From Hirudo medicinalis (taxonomy: Eukaryota; Annelida; Clitellata; Hirudinida; Hirudinidae): a stretch of 64,000 bases of DNA. The notes beneath the pieces are model-generated. The model did not search any database. It saw only the letters and a list, made by a program, of their open reading frames with translations, and was not told where the DNA came from. A program made the translations under genes and the position numbers. Each line of letters starts with the position of its first letter. The first letter of the stretch is position 1. Positions 12,501-27,500 of this stretch are shown here, in pieces. The stretch is from assembly GCA_011800805.1 (NCBI GenBank), contig MPNW01000044.1, positions 52,682-116,681 on the forward strand, written 5' to 3'.

Positions 12501-15500
12501 AACCCCTCAACACCCAGTCATCACCCTCATCACCTAGTCTTTTAACTGGTTCCTCAGAAACTCTGGGAACCTGTTGTCCTGCTACAACAAACGAGACATC
12601 TAAAAAATGTTCTCTTTGATGAGGGTGAGACTTCTAGATTTTGCAGGTTTGAAAGCCATTATGCACCACCATAAAAGGCTATTGAACTTATCGAGTGTTG
12701 GTCTTCTGCCAGTCATCCATGAATGCCTTTAATGAAGGCATATACAAACCCTTACCTAAGTGTGCCTCTGGAACATTAGACTTTGAGTAGAAGTTGCATA
12801 ACTAGTATGAAAAGGGAGAGATTATTGCACACCCCATTGCAATGCCTACTTCCAGATTTACCCACTTTGATATGTATGTCTTGGTGGAGAACTTCATCAT
12901 GAACCCGTCAAAATGCGTCTGAATAATTTGAACTACGTGGCATGGCACATGATGAGTCTCCAATGTCTTCCGTATGAGTTGGTGTGGGACCGATCCATAA
13001 GCATTCGCCAAGTCGAGCCACACAATGTACAAACTCAGCTGGCGCCTCTTAGCTCTCTGAATAGCCTCCCAAATCATGGAGGAGTGCTCGATGCAGCCAG
13101 GCACGCCTGGAATGCCTCCCTTCTGGATCGATGTATCCACGTACATAATGTTTGAATCTACATCTGTCAGGTCTTCAGCCTAAGATTTAAAAACTAGTTT
13201 TTAAAGTTTTTACCACTTTGATAGAAAGCTTAATTAGGTGAAGCATAAATAATTCTCTAATTGGTTCCAAAGATTTTTAAAATTGTTCTCAATGAGAAAT
13301 CAGAGTGCTTCAAAAGAGAGACCAGTTTCTTTAAGAGAGAATAAATTAAGTTCATTAGATTGAAGCAAAAAAAAATCAAAAGAATAATCAAAGGAGAGAA
13401 CAAATTAAATGGGAAAAAATTGCCTTTATTTCACTTTCAACTGCTGTTGTTTGACATGAACATTTCATCACTAGTTTGCTAAGCATAGTATACTATATAC
13501 TAGTTCATTTTTTTAAATGTTTCAATACATGTTTTAGTCCATGTGGACAAATGCTGTCATGCCACTGGATAGAGATACAACATTGTAGCCTTTAGACAGA
13601 GTTGTTAATAACATTGGTATCACAGCAATACTAAGGCTGATACTTTTTGCTGTCAGTATCAAAATGGATATCTCTGATACTTTTTGCAGCTAGCAACACT
13701 CAATGCCAATACTTTTTTCAAACCTTTTCCAAACTCTGTGCATGATGCCATATTAGTAGTGAACAAAATTTTATGAGGCCCCAAGGTGCAATTAAGTTTG
13801 ATAAACTTGTCTATGCATTGAACTTCAAGTCACCCATTTATCGAAAGTCCAGAAAGTTATTATAAAAGAATATGTAAAAGCAATGTGTCCCATAGCATGT
13901 GGTCTGGATATTTTATGAGGTAAAGTAAACTTCCAACTTGGCAGTTGTCGTGAACCAACCAAATGCTTTGTTGGAAGACAATACAACATTCACCTTTAAC
14001 ATTAGCAATACCCTTGATTAATGGATGGAAAGCTGGAATAAGTCAAGGGTTTTAAGAAATTAAAAATGATACAAATTCCAACCAGCAGCTGTTGACCACC
14101 CTCATTTTAAATTACATTGGCTCAACAATGAAGGCTTTTGACAAAATTGAAGTCATGAATAAATGCCATGATAAATGATGAGGATAAAATGATGGGTAGT
14201 AAAGTTTCAGCTGATCAATCACTGCAGCCAGAGACAGGATTTTTCAACAAATTTCATGCAGCATTGTCTATAAAGAGACAAAAATAGATGTTGCTGGCTT
14301 GGAAGATTGATATATATTTGGCTGACATATCATCAGAGTTTCTTATTCGAAACCCCCACAAAAAAAAAATTATATACTTCAACACTAGATTACCAGCTAC
14401 CACAGAAGTGGAGAGATTAGTCCCTCTGGGTGGCAGAATTTTTCCACCGCCCTGCTCAGATATGTTAAGTCAACATTTAGAAATGAATGCTATTTATGCG
14501 TACAGCAAAACGATAAATATATATTCATACATATATTAATTTGCATAATTTGCATTCAATAATGCTTGTAGGGACATTTGCCCAATCAGCGGATGCGGCC
14601 CGGCCCCGGAGAACGTCAGAGATTTTAGGGCCGAAACATTCAGCGAAGGGGTTACCTCTCTGAGGATCCCTTATGGCGCTCCTCTTATGGATTTTCAATT
14701 TCATGCATTTGTATATATATTGTATCATTTTTTCAAATAACAGTTTTTCATATATAGTTCTTGAATAAAATTGTTTTGCTTTCATTGAATATTGTTTGAG
14801 TTCTTTTTTATTTCTACAAAATACATAGGAATTGTATTGCTATGCCAATATTTATTTGAATGCTGGTATTGTTTTGCCAATACTTTTAAAACAAAATATT
14901 GCTATGGCTATTGCCAATACTTTTAAGAGTATTGTTAACAACCCTGCCTTTAGATAAAATCAAAAAGCAAGCTTGGGCTGGTACTTCAATGATTATGCAA
15001 TAGTTTACTCAAGGAATTGAAATTAGTAAAGCAATTGAAGTGCATTATATATATTGGCTGTGAGGCAGGTAATCCAAAGTATGAGAAAAATAGATTTTTC
15101 AATGGAACCCGATCATATATGGGGCATAAAGATACAGCATAATCAAATAGACTAAAAATTTGATTCATTAAGATTAGAAAATATTTGTGCATCACTTTTA
15201 TATGTACAAAAACATTAGTGATTCTAAAATAAAAACGACCATCAACAAAAATTGCAATGTGAACCCACAATTAACCGAGCAAAAAGTGATGAGGGCCTTG
15301 GAACATCAACTGGAATGGTAAGAAATTTTTTAAATATTCCTCTTAGGCATATAAATCAACCTTTCAAATAATAAGAATAGCAAATCACAAAACCTTCTCT
15401 TTCAAAGTTTATGTAATAATCAGGATCATTATTTTCAAGCTTGTTATAAGCAATGGCAGAAATTGTTTTGCAGAGAATTCCACAGGCATCAGTGAATGGT

Positions 15501-18500
15501 TCCAAAGTAAGAAAAGTTAATAAATAGGGCCACAAAATCTGGATATAATAACATAAAATTTCCAAGTTCAAGATTTGAAATATGTTATGTAGAATTCAAC
15601 TCACTCCAGAGATGTTTGGAACAGATGTTGATAAATGATGAAGAACATTTTCGCAAAATGATCTGAGGTCATTATTGTCCATACATTCAACACCAAATTT
15701 GTTCACTGAATTTTCCTGAGTTAATAAATATTGTAATTGAGCATTGAGGTATTGAAAAAATAACAAAAATAGATAAAATATAAAAACATTTGAAGCCGGA
15801 AGGAGACATTGTTTGACAATGAATTCAACCAAAGATTGGCCCCCATCCAGTTCCAAGTAGCCATGATGAGCAATCCCAACAATTACTTCAGCAAGCTTCC
15901 TTTTCACCTTAACAAAGTGTATATAAAAATCATTCCAGCTTATTTTTTCAAATTTTTGGGAAATAATAACATTTTTAACACAAAACCTTATTACTGATAT
16001 CACAAGTGATCATCTTCAAGCTGTTAAGAATGTTCTTTTGTTTTTCTCTAAAAATGTCACCTATAACAAACAAAAGAAAAGCCAACAGGAAAAAATAGAA
16101 CTATAACCCTCCAACTACTTAAAACACCTGCATAATTAACAAGATGTTGGATAATATCCAGAGAAGCAATCCTATGCTTCTCATTTACAGTTTCTAATTT
16201 GCCCAACACAAAGAACATTACTCTTTCTGGGAAAAGTTTGGCTAAAAATTAAAGAGACATTATCAAAGTGGAGAAAAATTATAAAATTTAAAAATAGTTA
16301 GCATTCTGCAGTGATATTCTTAAAAATAACTAAAACCTAATTCTAAGAAACTCTTGAGAATTTCATTGTGGTTCTTGACTGAAGATGAAGATAAAAGGTC
16401 AACTGGAATGCATGCCTGAGAGAACAACACTCCCAACAAAGCATCAATAAAAGGTTCAATAAGAGCTGAGTCAATAGCACCTGAAGCTTTAATAACATGA
16501 AACAAAGCCTGCCAATTTAATTTTTTACATTTGTGATTAAATTATGATTTAAATCACAAGCACTTTTCACATGGAACATACTTCGGATACAACATTAGTC
16601 CCCAACTGCTTCTTGTAAAGTAAATAAATTGCTTGGAATAGCTTTGGAAGAAATTCTTGGAGCTGCTTAGGTGCAACCACAAAAGACATTTGCCCAAGGC
16701 ATTCAATCACAGCACATTTTACCTGAAAAAAATATTTTTAAAAATAAATAAATTAAAGGCTTACCATAAAAATTATCTAAAGTAGAAATGAATGCCTTCT
16801 GCAATAATTTTAACAGTTTTCTAAGTTGGTTGAAAAAGTAATATAAGTGTTTCTCAGTAGCTTGCAATCCTGCTCTTTTGGTAATACTGATAAAATAGTA
16901 GTGGTATATAAGAAACACATAATGCAAATAGGTCGAAATTTTAAGGGTGGAATCATCAAAATAATCAAAACTTTGCACATTTTGTTCAAAAGTAAAAATT
17001 GCTTTAAAAAAAAACTAAAACATTTAAATTTCTATAACTTAATTAGAATTTTTTTTAAATTTTTCGAAATTTTTTCATAGCTAGATGATTAGGACGATGC
17101 TCCCGCAACGGGATTCGAATCTGTGCTGACATCGTGAGAGGAGGAAGTCTTAACCATGCGGGAGCTACCGAAGACAGAGCATGCTGTCATTGGCCAATGA
17201 CAATGACTAGCTTTGCTTTTGTACTAGCACGGTGATACGTGCCGGCCTCAGAGGCAGAGGTGGCTCGACTCGTTGGGTGGGCCTGTCGTGATGAGGGGGA
17301 TCACTTGCAATCTCTCTTGGACCAAATCCATTGCGAAAGCCGCTTCTGCAGCTCTGGACATGTCTGCCAAGGCCTTCGACCTGACTTTGCTGGTGAGACC
17401 AATTTCTTGCAAGAATGTGTAAGTGGATTGGCCGACCATACCTCTTGCTCTAACCTCAAAGGCGAAGAACCAGACTTTGTGTCCTTTTTGCTGGAGATCC
17501 ATTGTCAACTCCATGTATCTGTCTTCTTTCAGGGTGTTGCTTTGTCCGATTCTGTCTTCCCATGGCACCGTCAGTTCCGCCAATACAAACTTGTCTGCCT
17601 TTGTTTATGACAGTACCACGTCAAGCCTCTTGCCACTCTCAGCCAGCACCTGGGGATAGTGCCTCAACCCCTCCACATCGGCCGCAATTTTCCAATCATT
17701 GGCGCTTTCAATGATATGATTCCTTTTGGCTCTGCACCTGCTCCTTGCAAACTTGGAGGCGCCCTCGCGCAGGAAATAAGCCCTTCTCTGAGGAACAGAT
17801 TCTTGAGCGTTGGCGCTGGAGCAGGCAACCTTTATCGCCTCAATTGCCATGAGCAGGACCTGATTGTGGCGCCAAGTGAAGCGGCCATGAGTAAGTGCGT
17901 AACTGCAGCTGGATAGAACATGTTTGAGAGTCTGACTCTCCCCGCAGAGCGTGCATTTGGCGTCCTGGCTGATTCTCTACCTCTGCTGTCGCGTGAGGGC
18001 AGCACATCATAAATTGAGCGAATGACAAAGGCCAGTCTGAGATATGTTCCACATTTCATGCCACGTGATCGATCTCTGCACTATGTCCTTCCACTTGCTG
18101 TACCGCCTTTGAAATTCTGTTGCTTTCCATCTCCCTCCGCCTTTCTTGCACTACTAGCGAGGCTCTAACTGGAGCGCTCGCTTTGGACCATCTTGTGAAG
18201 TGATCTCAGCCCATGCTATGGCGGTCACGCTGGATTTGTCCCCTTATATCTTCAAACTTCAAGGCTTCTTCTGATTTTCTGATTTCTTCTTGAGTTTCCT
18301 ACCTGATCTGAGCAGTGGGTTGATCTCGCGGATATTTGGATCTGCGGAATTGCTGATCATCAACTGCGTTCTGATCTTCCCCATCTTGTATTCTTCGGCA
18401 ATGGATCTCAGCAGCAACCGCAGCTGTGCAGTTTTGATATACAGAGCAATCGAAGATAACCCCAGTGGAAGTCCCAGCCATACTCTGATTCTATGACTGA

Positions 18501-21500
18501 TGCTCTTCTCCAGTGACTCCATGAAGAGAAGACCTATCTCATAAATGGTGAGAGGCCACAGGAGTCTTGGCAGTAGCACAAGCTGCGATAGCCACACCTT
18601 GTATTTTCCTGGCAACGGGGCTCTGTCGATTGCATCCATCCCTTCCTTGCACTGCTTCTTGACGACTTCCTCCTGTTTTTTTGTCTAACAAATATGCGTC
18701 GAATATCCATCTTAAGCTTTTCGAATGTTCTTCCGATACGGTAGGAATTCTTTTGTCTGCCACAAAGAAGAACACATTTTCGCGAAGTTTGCCTCTTGTT
18801 AGGGCGAGGCTTCTGGACTTCGAGGGCTTGAACTCCATTCTGCACCACCAGAGCAGGTCATTTACTTTGTTTATAGTTCTTTGCATCACCTGCTTTCAGT
18901 TCGTGATGAGGGTGGTGTCATCCATAAATGCCTTGATTGGGAGCATGTGCAGACCCCCGGCAATGTGCGCCTCTGGAATACATGGCTCCACTGCGTTCAG
19001 AATGACCTGAACAGCCAATACGAAGAGGCAGGCGAGATCCCTACGCATTTTCCAGATCCAACCACACAACGTGCAGACTTAGTCGGTTCCGTTTGGCTCT
19101 TTGGAATGCCTCCCAAATAATGGTGGTGTGTTCTATACACCCCGGGACGCCCGGAGCACTTCCTTTCTGCACCGAGGCATTGACGTATTGGTTTGCCATC
19201 ATGTATCGCATGAGTCTTTGGGCAATGGTGGCGAAGAAGATCTTTCCCTCAACGTTCAACAGCGAAATCGGCCTAAACTGTTTCAGGTCGCGGGAGTCCT
19301 TTTCTTTTGGTATAAAAATGCCTTCAGCTTGCTTCCATTCATCGCTAACTGTGCCTGCTAGCCATGCCTTTTCGATGAAGACATTTCATCGCTTTTGGGC
19401 ATTTCTTATACACCAGATAGGGGATTCCGCTGGCTCCTGGCACAAATTTGTTTATAGCTTTTTTCACGATACCTATTTGGATACAACCCATTCTTCTTCC
19501 ATGGATCTTCAATCCCTTGCTCGTCTGGAACATTCTCCCACAGCTACACCTGTATATTGCGCCGGCATTATCCGAGGCATGTCCTCAATCAAAAGTCTGT
19601 TGTGAAGCTGGGTTGATTTCCATGTTCTTAGAATTTTCTTTTACAATTTTTCGAAATTAAAACCCTATCTAAAACATGTTCAATCACTGATATGTGATAT
19701 CAGCCTCAAACAATTGCACTGTTTAAAAATATTTTATCATCTGATGATTGTTGGTCATGCCATGGAACTTGGCATGCTAATAGGGAGTAACCCCAAATTC
19801 AAGACACATCAAAAGCATTGTCCATGCTGAGGCTGTAAAATCATGCCTAATCAACATGGCTGGCAACTAAAGATCTTGACGAGAAGACAATGGTGTTTTA
19901 CTATATATTGTAATAAGATGGGGGTTGTTAGCTCCATGGTTCATACTGGAATTTGGAAACTCAAATTTAGATCTTTTTAGGATATATTTAGGACATTTTT
20001 ATCAATTTTTTAGGACTTAAATTATTAACATAAATACAATCCAGACTTTTTTTAGATTTGTAAAACAAAATATGTGAATATCAATTTATTTACAAAAAAT
20101 TCAATTCTTTAGCTCGCTTTCTAAATTTTCAATTTTTGCAGCTTTTGCCTCACTATCTTTTCTTAGGCTGTTTGCCTGGATAAAAGGTCCATGTTTCTAA
20201 TTGTGAAATGTTTTTCCTTTAATCTGCAAAATTCTGTCTAATAAATTTCAGTCATACTGTAATGTTTTAGGTTCTTTCTTAGTCTCAGTGTTTCATCTTC
20301 TTCTGATTTTTGTGTTTTAGCTGCAGCCTGTCTCTCTTCCTTATCTAAAATATCCAAATAAACATGACACCTACCTTGATGCTTTGCAATGACCATTGAC
20401 AAATTTATCAACTTTAGAATTATTCATATTTCCAACACTGTTGGATCTCTTGCAATCCTTTTAGTTGTCAAGCTTCTCTTTTTGATTTTCACATACAATA
20501 CCCTTGTTTATGGAAAATCTCCTTTCAATAGATGCCTGACCAATGCTTAATATTAGCAACACTCTGACCTTATCTCTCCATGGGAATTTGTAGTTGTCAT
20601 GCACTCATTTAAAAAAAAATCAATTATTTAGTCCCTTTTATAGGTACAAAGAATTAGTCTTTTCCAGTTACAAAAGGTTGAGTACTCCTTCAGATATCAA
20701 TCACAGTCACATTCTTAAATGACTGCAACATCAATTAATGTAATTAATAATAAATCCACATTACCTTTGATTCTTCAATAAAATTTATTGAAGTTTAGTA
20801 ATTAAACTAATTCCAATACAATTTCAGGACTTTTTTTTTTACTTCTTTCATTTTTTAGGATTTTTAAGTACTAAGATTCTAAGGTCAAAGTTTCAGAAAT
20901 TTAGGATTATTTAGGATGCATATGAGCCATGTAACACACATTTAACTCTCTGTTTGAGAATTGAAATATACAAATAACCTTTAAATCTTTTGAGTTCAAC
21001 CATGAATTGAAAAGAACATCCCAGGCCATGTTAAGTTCAACAAAAAAGTCTTCAGAGATATCTTGATTAGAGCCAGTGATATTGCTATATTTGTATTCAA
21101 TAATTGCTTCACTAAAGTTAGCAAGCACTGAAATAAGGAAGTAAACCTAAAGTAATTTTAAGGCAACAATTTCATGAGATTATGCAAACTCATACAAACA
21201 TTTAGAAAAAGCACACTTCATGTTATCTGATCTGGTGATTGTAAGCAAGGTTGAGCAAGTGCCAAGGCATGCCTTCAAGTATGGCATTGTAGCAGGAACT
21301 GCAATTAAAAGTTTAATTTTCAATTTATAATAATATCTTAATAGAATTGACATTCCATTGCATCAAAACCTGCAAATAAAAAACTGCCCCTATCAACAGG
21401 TTTTTCTTGGTGCTTCATCAACTAAAATTGTCACTAATTTTATAATATTATTTAGATTATTAAATATTCGAGAATGTATAGAATTTCATGTCTTGCTAAC

Positions 21501-24500
21501 TGAAATAGACAAGCATTAATAAAAGAAAATAAGGTGCAGATACTTGCTCTGAAGAAATGAAATGAAGTTATACCACCAAAATATAATAATGAAAAGCACA
21601 TTTATTTAAATTTCATTCTCAATTGCCTCAGTTCATAAAATATTAAATAAAACCAACCATTGACCAAAGCCAGTTTTGCAAGAGTTTGAACCACAAAATA
21701 ATGAGGCATAATCCCAGGCTGAAACTTGTCCAGTAACTCATTCATGACTTCATGGTAGAACTTACGATAGAGAGAACCAATTACATCACTTGCAGCAACT
21801 TGACAATCTAGTGACTGTTCCTAGTTTTGACAAATATTCAATTTTAATATAAAAAGGAGTAAACAAATTTAACACGTTAAACACATTTAACCAGACTTTC
21901 AATTCTGTATGCATATATATTTTACATTATTATTAATATTATTTCATAATTTGTTCAGTAAGGTCACATTTCCTTCTGAGTATTTCCAAAATAATCAGAT
22001 TTATAATATGATTCAGTAAGTTTTTTGAATCTATAAATGTTTGAATAGAATTCCCACAGTTTATTTATTTTCTAATGCACTTTTATTGTATTTTCTTGAA
22101 ATTGTGATACTCATTTTTTAATATTTAAATGCTTTTGACATTTTATTGTAATTTATAAATATTTACAGTTTTATTACTTATATATTGTGGTGTATTGGAT
22201 TTATTCATTACTTTCAGTTCATATTTACATTTTGATGATAACTATAGAGGCTCTGAAGATGTCATTTCAGCCAAAACTAGCCAGTAAGTCCCTTAATAAA
22301 ATCAAAAGTGGAACTGAAGGTGATGCATTATCATATTTTCACCTATATAATAAGTTTCACTCAATTTTACATACCCTCCGTGTGATGTAGTCATATGCAT
22401 GCAAATTTACGGCTTGAGCAATGAGCAATCACCTCAAAATTATTCAACTAGCCAGAGAACTTCCACTTTTGGAAAATTTATATTTTTGATATAGATAAAC
22501 ATTAGGGTGTTAGTGAAATCTATGGTAAAAATTAAAATACAACATTTTTGTGTTTTCAGCCCCACACCCAAAGCTTTACATTTGACCCTATCATTGTGCA
22601 ACAGAAAAAATTCCAAGATATTTCAAAGTTTACTTGTGGCACAAAGGCAATGTTTTTAAACATGTGGTGAATAGTGTCTTGACAGCAATTCAGTGGCACA
22701 TCAGTGCATCTCATAAAACTGTATTTAACTGAAATACCACAGGAAACCCATGTTTTGTGGTACTAGGTTATTTTGTGTATTTTTTTTACTCATAATTATT
22801 ATCGATGTTATTGTTGAAAGACAGGTTTCAGGTTTTATGTTTTGACAACACTGGTAATGAAACAAGAGCAGGCACCCTACTTTGTTAGGTGCTACTTACA
22901 ACTTTAACATGCAGACATCACATGCATGAACTCATTGTAGCAAATATCTTCAATCTTTTAATGGATTGGATTTGCTACACAAACTCTTTGAATTATTCTC
23001 GAAAGCATGGAATTAAATAGATGCAATTCTGATAGCAATGCCAGTGATCAGTCTTGTGCAGTCATTGTTGGTGAAATAAGTGAAAGACTTATCCAATTCT
23101 TTTGGCACCATTTATAAGAATTCCAGCTGAGATAACTACAAATGGCTCTGGCTTTCTTGGTGACGAGTCAATTTATTTTCACATCATTGCTCCAAGATCA
23201 TATCACAAAGACCATTGGATGGAAAAGGTAATATGAAGCTTAAAATCTGTTTTGGTCTCAATTTCATCTGGTGGTTGCTGCACTGTCTGGACCAAAATAG
23301 ATCCATGCTTTCATAGTGAAGATGTGTCTCATAGCATTGTATATCTGCATGTCCTCAATATCTGCTCCAAAAGTTGACCTCCAATCGCTCAAAGATCTTG
23401 TTGCTTTCAATGCAATTAGCAAGCCTATTTCTTTGCAGATTAATGCTCCATTTGTGGTTTTTGAATATGAAACACTTGTGGGGCTTTTTTTGATTCTGAA
23501 GTCTCTGCCATGAAGATGGTTAAGATGGTGATAACAGTTTCCTATGCCCATGAAATCAATCATTGCTGAAAAACTTTGCAGTGACTGACATAAGTTATTT
23601 CTGAATTGTGCAATATCATGTTTAAATACTTTTGACTACTTTTATTTAAATTTCAGGGATTTTGTGCCACCTGTAAACAATATTTTATTGTATAATATTT
23701 TTTTTTACAAATAATTAATAATGATTAAATAAAGAATATATTTAAATGATTATTTATTTTAAAAAAAACGCGTATATTGGTGTGCATTATTGTCATCTGC
23801 GTGTTTTACAAAGTCTTTCTTATACAGATCGTAAAAACTGCGTGCTACATTCGCCCGCGTGTTATAATCGTAAAAATACGTGATGAGTTAAAGAAAGTGA
23901 GTAGAAAGACCGAAAAGATGACGACTAGAAAACGGGATTACGTTTTTAATATAGCTTGTTTAAACAAAAAAAAATTCCTGGTTACCTCAAAAATATATTA
24001 CAACAGTTTATTTACTTTTATTTATTTGCCAGCTTTTTTAAACAGGCTTCGCCAGTGATATATTCAAACCCATTTTTTATTCATCCCATTATTATTTACA
24101 TCCTTCCAATACAGTCAAATACTTGCCCTCAAAAAACTGGATGATTAGGATGCTACCGCAACAGGATTCGAACGCGCAGCGTGAGAGGCAAAGTCTTAAC
24201 CATTAGACCATGTGGGAGCACAACTCTACTTGCTTTTTTGTTCATTAATATCAGTTACATCACTAGATGATTAGGATGGTGCTCTCACAACGGGATATGA
24301 ATCCATGCTGCCATCGAGCTTCCAGTAGCTCTCGAGTTTAAAGCTTGTATGCAATTTATAAAAACTTGAAAGTTGAAAATAAGTACAGTTGACTTAGGAT
24401 TGGCATAGAGAATGACATGTGCAAATTTCAAGTTGCTACCATTCACTGTTTGGGAGGAGTTCTTGGGACATACACTCACACACATACATGAATTTTCAGT

Positions 24501-27500
24501 TTTATATTATAGATTTATTGAACCAACAATTAAATCCACAGAAGAAAAAAAATAAGTTTGAATAGAAAAGATTTAAAAAAGAAATAGATTTATTGGTTCA
24601 AATGGTATATCTCAAGGGAATATAATTTCTGTCTAGGGGATACCCTAAGGTAGAATTATTACATTATTGCAACAAAGTAGCTACAGTGCTAGAACAAATG
24701 TTATGCCAGTCCCTATTTTTTCCAATAACTTAAATTTAAAATAAAGCTCAAATTTAGAAGAAATGTGTAATATCCTTACAGAATATAACTCGTAAGTTTT
24801 TTTCACTTTGATTAAGAATTAAGCACAAATTCCACAAATAACCATTTTTTGCATAGAAATAATTACAACAGTCCTCAAACAAATTCATAAATTTCAGTGT
24901 TTTTTTATTTAAAACCAAATAAAATATTATTTCAATAAGACGTTATTCTTCCTTTCTTGGAAATAACATCTATGCAATTATTTTTCATAGTGTTTCGATG
25001 TTTTCATCCAGGTTTCTCCAGGCACTCCAAATCACTTCTCTCAAATCTTTTTCAGAGTCATATTGATGTCCACTGCCACAAACTTATTTCATGTCCACTA
25101 CCATAAACTTCTTTCAAAGAAGGATCAAGACATTTTCAATTGGATTCAAGTTGGGGCAACATACAGGCTATTCCATAACCTGTTTGTCAGACAGGAAAAA
25201 TGCTCTTGTTGCCTTTGAAAAATGATATTTGAACATTATCTTGCTGAAATTCAGGTTCTTTTGTTTTATCAAAAGGAAGATGATCCTTGAGCATTTGGAT
25301 GAGTATCTGAGAGTCCTGTCTTCATTTCAAAAACACCGGTTCAACCTTCCCAAATGCTGAAATTCCTCCCCAGATCATTACAGAAACTCTTCAATTTTCC
25401 AACTAAAAAACATCTTTTTCTTTCCTGAGGTCATGCAATAGTATTTATAACCATCTGGCCCACTGAATTTTTTTTGCATCTGAGAAAATCATGCATTCCC
25501 ACCTTTCATTATAACTGACCATCTCTTTGGTCCAGAGGATATGTTTTTTTCTTGTGATGGCTATTTAGTGCTGGAGCTCACTTTCTCATTTCATATTTTG
25601 GCTATCCACTGGAATTAAGATAGTTGCAGACTGAACTCATATGGACATCCAAATCCAACTTACCTTTTATATTCTCCTGGTGAAGCATCCAACTCTGACT
25701 CTGTTTCAAGAATTTTTTTGGTCTTCTGCCCACATACATCTTACCATATGAGTCTGGATCATTTAAAAATATTTTATGACACTTCTCTACTCAATTCCTT
25801 AGCAACCTTTGTTATTGAATAGTTTGCCTTCCTGAAGACCTTAATTTGTCTTTTGTTTTTCTGTCAAACATGCTTTCTTCCCCATGATGAAGTGAATGTA
25901 AAAGGAAGTTTTGAATTTCATATCCAATTTCGCGATTGGATGTCGTGAGAGTTCGATATGTCATTAGGGCGATTTTGAAGATGATGTGATTATGGATCGG
26001 TAGCCAGTGCAATTTCTTCAGGCAGTCAGTGCTATTAAAGGTAGGGTTAAGAAGGACAAGTTTAGCGAGTTTGTTTTGATAACATCATTAATGTAGATTA
26101 GGAAGAGCATGGGGCCTAAAACACTTCCCTGTGTCACAACACTAGTAACATCAATTGAACCTGATATTGTAAATGTAAATGTAATTCATTTATATAGCAC
26201 CATAAGCATAGCATCAGGGGTGCTTTTTTGTTAACCATTTATATAGCGCTCCTTCCCAAGGGTGCTTGTGGCAGTGCAGGCTGGACTTCAAACAAGACAG
26301 CAGGACTCGACAGCAGGTGCATGTCAATGAGATTGGTCTGTAAATGGAGGGGGTCAGATGTTGGACCTTTCTTGTGATTAAGAATAACATGAGCTGTTTT
26401 CCAGATAGGGAAATTTCCACTATTGAGAGAGAGAGATATGATATGATAGAATGGATGTGATAACCTAAAAGTACATCTTTTTAGCAAGATATTAGGAATG
26501 TGTTCAGGGCCTCATAAGCCAGAATGTTCCAGCTGTCTCAAAGTTTGTAGGACCATATCCGGGGTGACTGGAGAATCTCAGGAGAGCAGGGGTCATCCGT
26601 TATTGTTTTTTTTTTTATCCTGGACGGAGAACTGATAGTTATCATAGGAAAACAGTGATTGTAAAGGTTTGTATTGTATTTGGCTTTTCAATGGAAAAAG
26701 TTGGTAGGCAGATGACATGTCAAAACTGAGATTCACACTCCCCAATTACATCAGACCAATCCTCAACTCCAAAACATTCTCTAAACTTAGATTTTGCTTC
26801 TTCATCTTGCTTGCTGCGCAGTTTTGTAGATTTAACCTTTTTAACAATGTCGTGAATTTTGAAGTTGTAATAGAGAAGGTGGTCCAAAATATCTTCAAAG
26901 ATTATCTTTGGGATACATTTATTGAGAGGGACATTTGTAAAAATGTTGTCGATGAGTATGGCAGATGTGGGCCCAATTCTTATGGGTCTGAGGAATGCAG
27001 ACAGCATGAAAAAAAGAGTGGAGGGTGTTTAGAAATTCATTTGTGATGGGCAAAGTTTAGGAAACACATTATGTAAAACATAGACACAATATTACTGAGG
27101 CTCTCTGATTGTTGTCTCATTTTGTCAAGGCTTGACAACTGTAACTCCCTGCTTCATCAGCTATCCTCTGCTTCCCTCCAGATATTGCAGAGGATTCAAC
27201 ACAAAGCTGCTTGTCTAGGGAGGCGATATTGAACCTGCTGGCGCAATGAAATCACTCCATTGGCTTTCAGTTCCTGAAAGAATAAAATTCAAAATAGCCT
27301 TGCTGGCACACAAGGCTCTGATGACAGGAACACCTAGCCAACACTCTCCCCACACTCACACGTGAGGAGTCTGAGATCGGCCCTCGAACTTCCTCAACAT
27401 TCCCATCCCAAGGAACAAGTTTGAAGCAAAGTCCTTCAAGTTCTCTGCCCCTTGGACATGGAATAGCCTAACCCCCCACAATTCAAGGCCTCTGATTCGT

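Noticed and set aside
15394..15400. Direct splice from MROH1 exon 13 to the 10.4 kb exon
   Set aside because: Phases are incompatible (one base left against phase 0, giving an early stop); the 41-nt exon at 15269-15309 resolves it.
18259..18889. Overlapping ORFs on both strands as possible novel genes
   Set aside because: One minus-strand frame set matches RT modules of the LINE; the rest are shadows in a GC-richer segment.
24120..24220. Functional tRNA-Glu gene
   Set aside because: A and B boxes are present, but the acceptor and anticodon arms are not fully paired, and several similar degenerate copies with shared flanks exist; it is a SINE head.
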